Shown piece after piece: positions 1 to 7,393 of a DNA stretch of 8,270 bases. Below the pieces are notes generated by a model. That model was not told where the DNA came from. It saw nothing but the letters and a program-made list of their open reading frames with translations, and ran no database searches. Position 1 is the stretch's first letter, and each line of letters begins with the position of its first letter. Origin of the DNA: an uncultured Asticcacaulis sp. GTDB taxonomy: Bacteria; Pseudomonadota; Alphaproteobacteria; Caulobacterales; Caulobacteraceae. A program made the position numbers and the translations under genes. The stretch covers positions 1-8,270 of the forward strand of contig CAMLIY010000138.1 in NCBI GenBank assembly GCA_946480125.1. Reading direction: 5' to 3'.

Positions 1-25
1 TCGCAATATTTGTGATTAAAGGCAT
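1..25 (-). CDS. possible start of a leftward gene, alpha-hydroxy-acid dehydrogenase-like N-terminus (partial)
   Basis: On the minus strand an ATG at 25 opens a frame that runs off the window edge after eight codons (MPLITNIA). A purine-rich GAGAG at 33-37 lies 7 bases upstream of it, a plausible ribosome binding site. The peptide resembles the first residues of many FMN-dependent L-lactate/alpha-hydroxy-acid dehydrogenases (LldD family), which often begin MPxITNIxDL. That match is from memory and rests on eight residues, so both the gene and the family are tentative. If real, it is divergent from ndk and shares the 26-119 intergenic region with it. Confidence 0.3.
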
Positions 26-119
26 TGTTTTGCTCTCTTTTGAATTCTGACACGAATTTCACGAAAACACCCCTTCTCAACAGCGGGTGGCAACGCAAAC
101 GCAACAAAATGGATTTCCT

Positions 120-536
120 ATGTCCCGTACCTTTTCGATCATCAAGCCCGACGCCACCCGCCGCAACCTGACCGGCGCGATTAACGCCGTCATCGAAGCC
201 GCTGGCCTGCGTATCGTCGCCCAGCGCCGCGTGAAGCTGACCCAGGCGCAAGCCGAAGAATTCTACGGCGTTCATAAAGAACGTCCTTTCTTCGGTGAAC
301 TGGTTGGCCAGATGACCGCCGAGCCGGTCGTCGTTCAGGTTCTGGAAGCCGACAACGCCGTGCCGAAGTACCGCGAAGTCATGGGCGCCACCAACCCGGA
401 ACAGGCCGCTGAAGGCACCCTGCGCAAGCTGTTCGCCCTGTCGATCGGTGAAAACTCGGTCCACGGTTCGGACTCGGACGAGAACGCCGCTATCGAAATC
501 GCTCAGTTCTTTACCGAAGACCAGATCGTCGGGTAA
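120..536 (+). CDS. ndk: nucleoside diphosphate kinase
   Basis: Ndk transfers the gamma-phosphate of ATP to NDPs and dNDPs through a phosphohistidine intermediate, balancing cytoplasmic NTP and dNTP pools. The product is 138 residues, the usual family size (about 140). The N-terminal strand carries the IIKPDA motif with Lys9, and the active-site histidine is His115 in the invariant NSVHGSDS segment (residues 112-119), followed by the expected [11 protein letters not shown] tail. The frame is open from a GTG at 87, but that would add 11 residues ([11 protein letters not shown]) not typical of the family and has no Shine-Dalgarno. The ATG at 120 gives the normal N-terminus [12 protein letters not shown] and has a weak TGGA six bases upstream. 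The gene is monocistronic: it is followed by a hairpin terminator at 580-609 and then by convergent purN. No strong promoter is obvious in 26-119; a TTGAAT at 40-45 is the best -35 candidate. Identification is secure; the start is very likely. Confidence 0.97.
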   Translation: MSRTFSIIKPDATRRNLTGAINAVIEAAGLRIVAQRRVKLTQAQAEEFYGVHKERPFFGELVGQMTAEPVVVQVLEADNAVPKYREVMGATNPEQAAEGTLRKLFALSIGENSVHGSDSDENAAIEIAQFFTEDQIVG

Positions 537-579
537 GGGGCGCAAGCTCGGCAAATTGCCGCTGCATAACGCACAGATT

Positions 580-609
580 TAAACGCCGGGGTGAAAGCTC
601 CGGCGTTTA
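580..609. terminator. intrinsic terminator between convergent ndk and purN
   Basis: AAACGCCGG at 581-589 pairs perfectly with CCGGCGTTT at 600-608, and T580-A609 can add a closing pair. Inside, G590-T599, G591-C598 and T592-G597 continue the stem, leaving a GAAA (GNRA) tetraloop at 593-596. The 3' side runs into TTTATGTTT for ndk; on the other strand the stem is followed by TTTAAAT. The T-tracts are short, but position 44 bp after the ndk stop and 43 bp after the purN stop fits a terminator serving both genes. Confidence 0.75.
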
Positions 610-652
610 TGTTTGCTGATTGGTTCAGGTAATTTATTGGCATATTTGCCGG

Positions 653-1231
653 TCAGGGCTTATCCAACACCTTGCGCACCGCCTGGGCATAAAGCCGATG
701 CTCCTCGGCCAATACCCGTGTGGCCAGCATATCAGGCGTATCGCCTTCCAGAACCGGCACACGCGCCTGGGCGATGATCTCGCCTTCATCCACGCCACTC
801 GATACCCAGTGAACGGTTGCACCGTGTTCAATCACGCCGGCTTCCAGCGCACGCTCGTGAGTGTGCAGGCCTTTAAACTCCGGCAGAAGGGCGGGGTGGA
901 TATTGATCATCTTCCCCTCCCATTGCTGGACAAGCCAGGGCGTCAGCACGCGCAGATAGCCGGCGAGACAGATAAACTCGACACCATTACTACGCAGTTC
1001 GGCATCGATCAGGCGTTCGTGGGCCTCGCGATCCTTGCCGAACGGCTTGTGATCGAGCGCGAAAGTTTTCAAGCCATGCGCTGCCGCCCATTCCAGACCG
1101 CTGGCATTTGGATCATTGGCGACGACCAGCACGAATTCAGCCGGAAAGTCCGGCGCTTTAGCCGCTTCCACCAGCGCCATCATGTTGGAGCCGCGGCCGG
1201 AGATAAAAATGGCCGCCTTGGTTTTCGTCAT
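653..1231 (-). CDS. purN: phosphoribosylglycinamide formyltransferase (GART, 10-formyl-THF dependent)
   Basis: PurN transfers a formyl group from 10-formyltetrahydrofolate to glycinamide ribonucleotide (GAR), the third step of de novo purine synthesis. The 192-residue product has the family length range and its landmarks: the phosphate-binding loop SGRGSN at 11-16, the catalytic triad equivalents Asn110 and His112 in INIHPALLP and Asp148 in SSGVDEG, and the GATVHWV strand at 137-143. The ATG at 1229-1231 overlaps the purM TAA (1231-1233) by one base (TAATG), so translation is probably coupled to purM; no independent promoter or strong ribosome binding site is needed or seen. The gene ends in TGA at 653-655, and the hairpin at 580-609 lies downstream. 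A long open frame on the opposite strand over this gene is a shadow. Confidence 0.97.
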   Translation of the reverse strand: MTKTKAAIFISGRGSNMMALVEAAKAPDFPAEFVLVVANDPNASGLEWAAAHGLKTFALDHKPFGKDREAHERLIDAELRSNGVEFICLAGYLRVLTPWLVQQWEGKMINIHPALLPEFKGLHTHERALEAGVIEHGATVHWVSSGVDEGEIIAQARVPVLEGDTPDMLATRVLAEEHRLYAQAVRKVLDKP

Positions 1232-2262
1232 TACTTTGCCGCCAGTTGACCAACAATAAAGGCGTCTTCACCGGCATTGAGCAGGGCGGCCAGCACCGCA
1301 TCGGCATCCTTTGGCGCGACATAGAGCACAAAGCCGACGCCGCAATTGAAGGTGCGCAGCATTTCGTGTTTGTCGATATTGCCGGTTTCCATCAGCCACC
1401 TGAAGACCGGCGGGAATTCCCAGCCGGCGAAATCGAAGCTGGCGGTCAAGTGGTCGGGCACGGCGCGGTCCGGGTTTTCGATCAGGCCGCCGCCGGTGAT
1501 ATGGGCGCCGCCCTTGATCAGGCCGGATTTCATCAACGGCAGGACCGTCTTGATATAGATACGGGTTGGCTCCAGCAGAGCCTGGGCCAGCGACATACCC
1601 TTGGCGAAGGGCGCATCCGACGCCCATGACAGGCCAGACACCTCGATCACCTTGCGGATCAGCGAATAGCCGTTTGAGTGCGGGCCGGAGGAGGCGAGGC
1701 CGATGATGACATCACCTTCACGCATGTCGTCCATGCGCGGCAGAACCTTGTTGCGATCGACGGCGCCAACCGAGAAACCGGCCAGGTCGTAATCGTCATT
1801 GCCATACATGCCCGGCATTTCGGCGGTTTCGCCGCCGACCAGTGCGCAACCGGCGCGCTTGCAGCCTTCGGCAATGCCGGCGACGACGCGTTTCGCTGTA
1901 TCGACGTCGAGCTTGGAGGTGGCGTAATAATCGAGGAACATCAACGGCTCGGCGCCTTGGGCCAGCAGGTCGTTGACACACATGGCGACGAGATCGATGC
2001 CGACCGTGTCGTGGCGATGAGTCTCGATGGCGATCTTGAGCTTGGTGCCAACGCCATCAGTGGTGGTGACGATCAAAGGATCATCGTAACCGGCGGCGCG
2101 CAGATCGAACAAGGCGCCGAAACCGCCGAGAGAGGCTTCCGCACCAGGACGGCGGGTCGATTTGGCCAGCGGCTTGATGGCGTCCACCAAGGCTTCGCCT
2201 GCGTCGATATCGACTCCGGACGCCGCATAGGTTAAGCCAGATTTTGAGCCGGGTTCGGACAT
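1231..2262 (-). CDS. purM: phosphoribosylformylglycinamidine cyclo-ligase (AIR synthetase)
   Basis: PurM uses ATP to close the imidazole ring of FGAM, giving AIR, the fifth step of purine synthesis. The 343-residue product matches the normal length (E. coli about 345). Visible landmarks are the N-terminal [11 protein letters not shown] (12-22), the ATP-site [12 protein letters not shown] (67-78), [17 protein letters not shown] (98-114), [11 protein letters not shown] (143-153), [11 protein letters not shown] (191-201) and [10 protein letters not shown] (255-264), in family order. The frame is open upstream to 2472, but that 70-residue extension lies antisense to rnd and looks non-coding. The ATG at 2262 gives the standard N-terminus [16 protein letters not shown] and has an AGGAA ribosome binding site 7 bases upstream (2270-2274). 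It is the first gene of the purM-purN operon and divergent from rnd. Its promoter is not clear: TTGTAA (2336-2341) with a TATAGC (2312-2317) 18 bp away is a weak candidate that would overlap the rnd -10 element. Confidence 0.97.
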   Translation of the reverse strand: MSEPGSKSGLTYAASGVDIDAGEALVDAIKPLAKSTRRPGAEASLGGFGALFDLRAAGYDDPLIVTTTDGVGTKLKIAIETHRHDTVGIDLVAMCVNDLLAQGAEPLMFLDYYATSKLDVDTAKRVVAGIAEGCKRAGCALVGGETAEMPGMYGNDDYDLAGFSVGAVDRNKVLPRMDDMREGDVIIGLASSGPHSNGYSLIRKVIEVSGLSWASDAPFAKGMSLAQALLEPTRIYIKTVLPLMKSGLIKGGAHITGGGLIENPDRAVPDHLTASFDFAGWEFPPVFRWLMETGNIDKHEMLRTFNCGVGFVLYVAPKDADAVLAALLNAGEDAFIVGQLAAK

Positions 2263-2269
2263 AAATAAA

Positions 2270-2274
2270 TTCCT
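2270..2274 (-). promoter_or_regulatory. ribosome binding site of purM
   Basis: On the minus strand AGGAA lies 7 bases before the ATG at 2262. It decides the purM start against the longer open frame beginning at 2472, which has no family-like sequence in its first 70 residues. Confidence 0.75.
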
Positions 2275-2310
2275 GTGATCACTTTGCCCTGTATCGGGGC
2301 CATTCGGGTT

Positions 2311-2319
2311 TGCTATAAC
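2311..2319 (+). promoter_or_regulatory. extended -10 promoter of rnd (predicted leaderless)
   Basis: TGCTATAAC contains an extended -10 (TGnTATAaC), and GCTATAAC at 2312-2319 matches the GCTANAWC -10 consensus reported for Caulobacter sigma-73. There is no convincing -35 at normal spacing (GTATCG lies there), as is usual for extended -10 promoters. Counting 7 bases from the end of the hexamer puts the start of transcription at about 2326, the A of the rnd ATG. The same TATA core on the other strand could serve purM, but that is weaker. Confidence 0.55.
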
Positions 2320-2325
2320 TACAAA

Positions 2326-3474
2326 ATGACGCCAATTACAAATACCAATGACCTGATCGCCTTCTGTGAAGCGATAAAATCCGCCCCGTTCATCACGGTC
2401 GACACCGAATTCATGCGCGAGACGACCTACTGGCCGAAACTCTGCCTGATCCAGGCGGCCAGCGAGGATCATGCAGCGATTATCGATCCATTGGCGAAGG
2501 AATTGGATTTAAAGCCTTTTCTGGATGTACTGGCCGATGAAAAGGTACTGAAGGTTTTTCATGCCTGTCGCCAGGACATGGAAATCTTCGTCAACCTCGG
2601 CTGCATGCCGAAGCCCGTCTTCGATACGCAGGTGGCGGCCATGGCGGCCGGTTATGGCGATCAGGTGGCCTATGATTCGCTGGTGCGTCAGAAACTGAAG
2701 ATCGATATCGACAAAGGGTCGCGGTTTACCGACTGGGCGCGCCGCCCTTTGAGCGAGCAGCAACTGCATTATGCTCTGGGAGATGTGACGCACCTCGCAA
2801 AGCTTTTTCCTAAACTGCGAGATCGTCTGGAGCGTCAAGGCCGGCTGGAGTGGGTTTCTGAAGAAATGAAAGCCCTGACCTCGCCGTCGCTCTATTCCAC
2901 CAACCCTGACGAGGCCTGGCGCCGGTTAAAACCGCGCAAGCATTCGGTTAAATACATGGCGGTTTTCGCCCAGGTCGCCGCCTGGCGCGAACGCATGGCG
3001 CAGGAGCGCGACATGCCGCGCGGCCGTATTTTGAAAGATGAGGGCATCGACGAAATCGCCACCCAGATGCCGACGGATCCGGCCATGTTCGATCATCTGC
3101 GTTCGACCTCAAAGGGCTTTGGCGCCTCGAAGTTTGGCCTTGACCTGGCCGAGATCATCCGCAACGTCGTCAAAAATCCAGATGCGTTTGCGCCCAAGGT
3201 CGAGAAGAGTGCGCCGCCGGTTCAGGTGCCGGCGTCAGTCGTTGAATTGCTGAAAGTTCTGCTGCGAATCCGTTGTGAAGAAGAAGGGGTAGCGGCAAAA
3301 CTCATCGCTACCGTTTCCGATCTCGAAAAAATTGCTCTCGATGATAATGCCAAAGTGCCAGCGCTCGACGGCTGGCGTATGAAGGTCTTTGGTGAGGATG
3401 CCTTGCGCCTAAAACGGGGCGAACTGGCTTTGGTGCTGAATGGCCCGAAAGTGGAAGTGGTCGAACTGGATTAG
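2326..3474 (+). CDS. rnd: ribonuclease D
   Basis: RNase D is a 3'-5' exoribonuclease that trims the 3' ends of tRNA precursors and other small structured RNAs. The 382-residue product compares with 375 in E. coli. The N-terminal DEDDy exonuclease domain (about 1-175) has all metal-binding residues: Asp26 and Glu28 in VDTEFMRE, Asp84 in [10 protein letters not shown], and Tyr149/Asp153 in [10 protein letters not shown]. An HRDC domain follows (about 207-287, [17 protein letters not shown] leading into it) and a second helical C-terminal domain (about 300-382). The frame is open from 2275, but the extra 17 residues lack family character; the ATG at 2326 gives [13 protein letters not shown]. No Shine-Dalgarno precedes this ATG, and the -10 element is placed so that the mRNA may begin at the ATG. 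The gene is divergent from purM (63 bp) and convergent with ppx (15 bp between stops, no terminator). Confidence 0.96.
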   Translation: MTPITNTNDLIAFCEAIKSAPFITVDTEFMRETTYWPKLCLIQAASEDHAAIIDPLAKELDLKPFLDVLADEKVLKVFHACRQDMEIFVNLGCMPKPVFDTQVAAMAAGYGDQVAYDSLVRQKLKIDIDKGSRFTDWARRPLSEQQLHYALGDVTHLAKLFPKLRDRLERQGRLEWVSEEMKALTSPSLYSTNPDEAWRRLKPRKHSVKYMAVFAQVAAWRERMAQERDMPRGRILKDEGIDEIATQMPTDPAMFDHLRSTSKGFGASKFGLDLAEIIRNVVKNPDAFAPKVEKSAPPVQVPASVVELLKVLLRIRCEEEGVAAKLIATVSDLEKIALDDNAKVPALDGWRMKVFGEDALRLKRGELALVLNGPKVEVVELD

Positions 3475-3489
3475 GGCTTCGCAGACACC

Positions 3490-4983
3490 TCAATAGGTAA
3501 TGATATTGAGGTTCAATCTGAAAGCCTGGGCCAGTGCGCGGGCACGCCTGCGCGTTTGCTCACCGAGCAGCAAGTCTTCCCAGCCCAACTTGGCGCTGAG
3601 TATCAGTTGTAAATTCTGCTGACGGATATGAGCATAGGTCAGCAGTTTGGCCGATTTGGCAGACAGGTCGCAACCCAGGCGGAGCAAAAGCCCCAGCTGC
3701 GTGGCTTGTTTCAACATCTCCTCACCCAGAATACGGTTGATCAGAACCGGTTCTTTTGTGTACGGATCTCCGCTGTAGCGCGTATAGATCGCACAGGTGA
3801 GAAAAACGCGTTCTTCATGGTTCTGGCCAGGAATTGGTGCGCGCAACACCTGATCACAGGCAAGATCGGCCCTGTGATCCGGATGTAAACGGGCGCCTAT
3901 ATCCGACAGATTGGCGGCCGCGCGGATCAGGCGCATATCGGGCCGTTCGATTACCGGATCTTCGATACTATCGTAAAAGTCTTTCGCCCAATTGGCCAGG
4001 GAAGGGCCAAGATCATCATTGATACCAAGACGATGACCAAGCGAAGCGCAACCGGCAATTAAGGGATCGTCGGTTTTCAGAGGTGCATCAAGCGCCTCAA
4101 ACAATAAACCTTCGCGCAGGCCAAAGGCTGAAAAGCACAAAGTTTCGAAATGCAGAACTTCTATAAGTCCCTGCATGACAAGTGCGGCATATCCAATATT
4201 CTCCAGTCGACGCTTTGAAACCCCCGGTAGCTTTTCCAATGATGAGGGTGACTGGCTGGCAATCAATTTGGCAATGGACAGGGCTTCGCGCGCTGGCAGC
4301 TCAAACTGTTGAATAACCTGCAATGGATAATTCTGCTTCTGCATCCATATCAAAGCGAGGTTACGCCAGGCGCCCCCAACCGCATGGAATTGCCGATTGG
4401 AAAAGCGGCCTTGAAGAGGCGCCAAACGATCACAGATAATTTTATATGTCTCTGTGACATCCACGGGTTTCGGCGCACCCAGGGCGAAAGGACCTAGCGG
4501 CAAGGTAATGCCGCGGTGATCCGCCTCAGTGTTGTGGCACAGGTTAACCAGTTCCAGACTTGATCCACCTAAATCGCCAACCACCCCATCGGCTTCAAGG
4601 TGGCCACATTTGACACCCATGGCGGAATAATGCGCTTCCTCGGCGCCACTTAAAATACGAACCTGGAAGCCCGTTATGTCGCGAATGGTCGTGACAAAAT
4701 CGGGTCCGTCCACGGCTTCGCGGATTGCTGCCGTGGCGACGACATGGACATCCTTAAGGGAATAGGATTCAAGAATGGCCTTAAAGCGCCGCAAGGCGAT
4801 CAGGCTTTCATGCATGCCGCCCATATGCAGGCTGCCGGTCGTTTTTAACTCGCGCCCAAGTCCCGCAAGCACTTTTTCATTGAAAATCGGCCAGATAGAA
4901 CGGCCTTCAACGCGATATATGACCAGACGGACGGAGTTGGAGCCGATATCGATGACGGCGGTATTGTAATTCAAGATATCCAT
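3490..4983 (-). CDS. ppx: exopolyphosphatase, Ppx/GppA family
   Basis: Ppx releases terminal phosphate from inorganic polyphosphate; members of the family may also hydrolyse pppGpp to ppGpp, which sequence alone cannot exclude. The 497-residue product starts with the actin-like (ASKHA) fold: phosphate-1 loop VIDIGSNSVRL (10-20), ATAAIREA (83-90), the LSGAEEAHYSAMGV segment (111-124) whose paired Glu115/116 contains the expected catalytic glutamate, and phosphate-2 loop VGDLGGSSLELV (135-146). The C-terminal half (about 300-497) is the helical HD-like region of long PPX proteins, with NLSDIGARLHPDHRADLA (358-375). The start is not firm: an in-frame GTG at 4998 would add five residues and a TTG lies at 4974. 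The ATG at 4983 is chosen, though GGAA touches it directly and gives no proper Shine-Dalgarno spacing. It lies 96 bp downstream of ppk on the same strand and probably belongs to the hdaA-ppk-ppx unit. GppA is the alternative reading; the length and ppk linkage favour Ppx. Confidence 0.93.
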   Translation of the reverse strand: MDILNYNTAVIDIGSNSVRLVIYRVEGRSIWPIFNEKVLAGLGRELKTTGSLHMGGMHESLIALRRFKAILESYSLKDVHVVATAAIREAVDGPDFVTTIRDITGFQVRILSGAEEAHYSAMGVKCGHLEADGVVGDLGGSSLELVNLCHNTEADHRGITLPLGPFALGAPKPVDVTETYKIICDRLAPLQGRFSNRQFHAVGGAWRNLALIWMQKQNYPLQVIQQFELPAREALSIAKLIASQSPSSLEKLPGVSKRRLENIGYAALVMQGLIEVLHFETLCFSAFGLREGLLFEALDAPLKTDDPLIAGCASLGHRLGINDDLGPSLANWAKDFYDSIEDPVIERPDMRLIRAAANLSDIGARLHPDHRADLACDQVLRAPIPGQNHEERVFLTCAIYTRYSGDPYTKEPVLINRILGEEMLKQATQLGLLLRLGCDLSAKSAKLLTYAHIRQQNLQLILSAKLGWEDLLLGEQTRRRARALAQAFRLNLNIITY

Positions 4984-5079
4984 TTCCGCATTGCACACCC
5001 GAGACTTAACTTCGCTAACGCTTTTGAGCAGCTTTTACCAGCCACTTAGCGCACACGACGCTGACTTCCTCGTGAAGGC

Positions 5080-7320
5080 TTATTTCCGGGCACCGATGTG
5101 ATCAAACGCCTGAGGCAGGTCTTTGACTCCGCGGCCGCGGCCAGAGAGCGATGGGTTCGTCATGAAATAATCATGTGCTGAGAACGGCTTGTCGAGATGG
5201 CCGACCTCGGTGCGAATGTAACTGCCATCGGATTGCAGATACCAGCTCTGCGCTTCGTCATTCAGATTAGCCACCATGATCTGATCAAGAACCTGGCGGT
5301 GGACCGTCGGGTTTTCAATAGGGATCAGAGTTTCGACACGTCTATCAAGATTCCGGCTCATCCAGTCGGCGGATGACATGAACACACGCGCTTGATCCGA
5401 TGGCAGGGCGTGGCCGTTGGCGAAACACACGATGCGAGAATGCTCAAGAAAGCGTCCGACGATCGACTTGACGCGAATGTTTTCCGATACGCCCGGCACG
5501 CCTGGCCGCAGGCAGCAAATACCACGAATGACAAGGTCAATCTGCACCCCGGCCTGACTGGCCTGGTAAAGTTTCTTGATCACGACCGTATCGACCAGAG
5601 CATTGAGCTTGGCCCATATCTGGGCTGGCTTCCCCGCTTGGGCATTGGCAATTTCCTGATCAATCAGGTGGATAATGCCAGGTTTTAAGGTCACAGGTGA
5701 GAAGTAAAGTTTTTCCATCATTTCCGGACGCGCATACCCGGTAATAAAATTGAAGACGCGCATGGCATCGCGGCCCAATTCCGGATTGGCGGTGAATAAC
5801 GAAAGATCGGTATAAATTTTCGCGGTAATGGGATGATAGTTCCCGGTGCCGAAGTGACAGTAGGTGCGCAAGGCTTCGCCTTCCCGGCGTACAACAACCG
5901 ACAGCTTGGCATGCGTTTTGTATTCGACAAAGCCATACACCACATGGACGCCGGCGCGCTCCATGGCGCGTGCCCAGCGCAGATTGGCCTCTTCATCAAA
6001 ACGGGCCTTAATTTCTACCAGGGCGGTAACGTTTTTACCCTGTTCAGCCGCTTCGATAAGAGCGGCCACAATAGGGCTGTCCTTAGAGGTCCGGTACAAG
6101 GTCTGCTTTATGGCGATAACATTTGGATCGCGCGCCGATTGCCGCAGAAACTGGACGACAGCATCGAAAGATTCAAACGGATGGTGAACCAGAATATCCT
6201 TTTCCCGGATAGCCCCGAAGACATCACCGCCATTGTCGCGGATTCGTTCGGGAAAGCGCGGCTCAAACGGTTTGAATTTCAGGTCATTACGATCACGCGG
6301 TATCAGTTGCGACACCTCAGCCATACCCAGTATGCCGGTGATGTTAACGACATCTTCCGCGGCCGCGTGCAGGTGACCCACGATGAAATTGCGAAGATCC
6401 TCCGGCATGGTCGAATCAATTTCAACCCGCACAACCGATCCCAGGCGGCGCTGCTTGATCAAGGCTTCGAATTCGCGCACCAGATCTTCGGCCTCTTCCT
6501 CCATTTCAATATCACTGTCGCGCAGGATGCGAAAAAGACCGCGTGAAACAATATCAAAGCCCGGAAAAAGCTGATGCAGAAACAGCGAGACAAAATTTTC
6601 CAGAGAGATGAATTTACGACGCGCATCGCCTGGCTTGCGCGCGGTTGATTCCACCTCCCAGAAACGCTTGACCCCTGTAGGTATAGGGACCAGAGCATAC
6701 ATCGTCTTGTTGTCCTTGCGGCGTAACAGCTTAAGGACGATCGAGAAGCCAAGGTTTGGAATGAAAGGGAAGGGGTGGGCCGGATCAATCGCGAGCGGCG
6801 TCAGAACAGGAAACAACTGGTTGTCGTACAATTTCTCCAACCAGGCCATGTCTGTTTTATTGACATCTTTCGGTGCCAGAAGATTCAGGCCCTGGTCCTG
6901 CAATTGATTGCGTATATTCGACCAGATCGACTGCTGTTTGCTCATTAACTGGCTGGCGGCACTATTGACCATTTCCAGTTGTTCATGCGGCGTATGGCCA
7001 TCGACGCTGAGAACGCGCACCCCTTCGCGTACCTGTCCTTGAAGCCCGGCAACGCGCACCATGTAAAATTCATCAAGATTATTGGCAGAGATCGACAGAA
7101 ACCGCAGACGTTCAAGCAGGGGATGACGGGGATTTTTAGCTTCTTCGATGACACGCTGGTTAAAAGCCAGCCAGCTCAGTTCACGGTTGATATAAAGCGA
7201 CGGGTCAAGCGGTTCGTCGGTGCTGAAATCAAATGGCAACGGCTCCGTAGCCGGCGTGTTATCTTTCGCAGCCACCAACGGGCTTGATATCGTCTCTATG
7301 GCCATGTTTGAATCACTCAT
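5080..7320 (-). CDS. ppk: polyphosphate kinase 1
   Basis: PPK1 reversibly polymerises the gamma-phosphate of ATP into long-chain polyphosphate, acting at the inner membrane face or in polyphosphate granules. The 746-residue product has all four PPK1 domains: N-domain with [15 protein letters not shown] (43-57) and [18 protein letters not shown] (76-93), a head domain (about 145-345), and the two phospholipase-D-like C-domains. KQTLYRTS (405-412, Arg410) and [14 protein letters not shown] (437-450, Arg440) carry the expected active-site arginines. The autophosphorylated histidine is His470 in KTHAKLSVV, and the second conserved histidine is His627 in [22 protein letters not shown] (649-663) follows. 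The first ~40 residues are a low-complexity, acidic and proline-rich tail. The frame is open from a TTG at 7338, but neither it nor the ATG at 7320 has a strong ribosome binding site (GAAG 8 bases before 7320); the ATG at 7305 is also possible. It lies 73 bp after hdaA on the same strand. Confidence 0.97.
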   Translation of the reverse strand: MSDSNMAIETISSPLVAAKDNTPATEPLPFDFSTDEPLDPSLYINRELSWLAFNQRVIEEAKNPRHPLLERLRFLSISANNLDEFYMVRVAGLQGQVREGVRVLSVDGHTPHEQLEMVNSAASQLMSKQQSIWSNIRNQLQDQGLNLLAPKDVNKTDMAWLEKLYDNQLFPVLTPLAIDPAHPFPFIPNLGFSIVLKLLRRKDNKTMYALVPIPTGVKRFWEVESTARKPGDARRKFISLENFVSLFLHQLFPGFDIVSRGLFRILRDSDIEMEEEAEDLVREFEALIKQRRLGSVVRVEIDSTMPEDLRNFIVGHLHAAAEDVVNITGILGMAEVSQLIPRDRNDLKFKPFEPRFPERIRDNGGDVFGAIREKDILVHHPFESFDAVVQFLRQSARDPNVIAIKQTLYRTSKDSPIVAALIEAAEQGKNVTALVEIKARFDEEANLRWARAMERAGVHVVYGFVEYKTHAKLSVVVRREGEALRTYCHFGTGNYHPITAKIYTDLSLFTANPELGRDAMRVFNFITGYARPEMMEKLYFSPVTLKPGIIHLIDQEIANAQAGKPAQIWAKLNALVDTVVIKKLYQASQAGVQIDLVIRGICCLRPGVPGVSENIRVKSIVGRFLEHSRIVCFANGHALPSDQARVFMSSADWMSRNLDRRVETLIPIENPTVHRQVLDQIMVANLNDEAQSWYLQSDGSYIRTEVGHLDKPFSAHDYFMTNPSLSGRGRGVKDLPQAFDHIGARK

Positions 7321-7393
7321 ATCCGTTGCTTCATTCAATAGAATCAGTCTGTTTCGGCAATTTTAACGCGAAACCTTTAAAAACCATCGAATT

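Noticed and set aside
659..668. DnaA-box-like TTATCCAAC
   Set aside because: It differs from TTATCCACA in the last two bases, is single and lies inside the purN coding end; no cluster of boxes or origin-like AT-rich region nearby.
620..1249. 209-codon open frame on the plus strand
   Set aside because: It lies wholly antisense to purN, whose motifs and length are complete; the translation has no family-like features and reads as a shadow of a GC-rich gene.
1678..2235. 185-codon open frame on the plus strand
   Set aside because: Antisense shadow of purM; glycine/alanine/aspartate-rich translation without recognisable motifs or ribosome binding site.
2275..2325. Longer rnd start adding 17 residues
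   Set aside because: This stretch contains the extended -10 element, and the ATG at 2326 gives a family-like N-terminus and length.
2263..2472. N-terminal 70-residue extension of purM
   Set aside because: It overlaps the rnd coding start in antisense, adds residues unknown in PurM, and the AGGAA at 2270-2274 points to the ATG at 2262.
5129..5142. GCGGCCGCGGCC-like GC-rich palindromic run
   Set aside because: It encodes the GRGRG segment near the PPK C-terminus and is explained by codon choice.
5833..6546. 237-codon open frame on the plus strand inside ppk
   Set aside because: Longest of the shadows, but it sits antisense to the conserved PPK1 catalytic core, which constrains the sequence; no independent start signal is seen.
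7363..7380. Possible CtrA site in the hdaA-ppk spacer (two TTAA copies)
   Set aside because: The copies at 7363-7366 and 7377-7380 are separated by 10 bases; the CtrA full site needs 7.
7339..7393. Separate ppk promoter (TAAAAT at 7360-7365)
   Set aside because: No acceptable -35 is found 16-18 bp upstream; read-through from hdaA is simpler.
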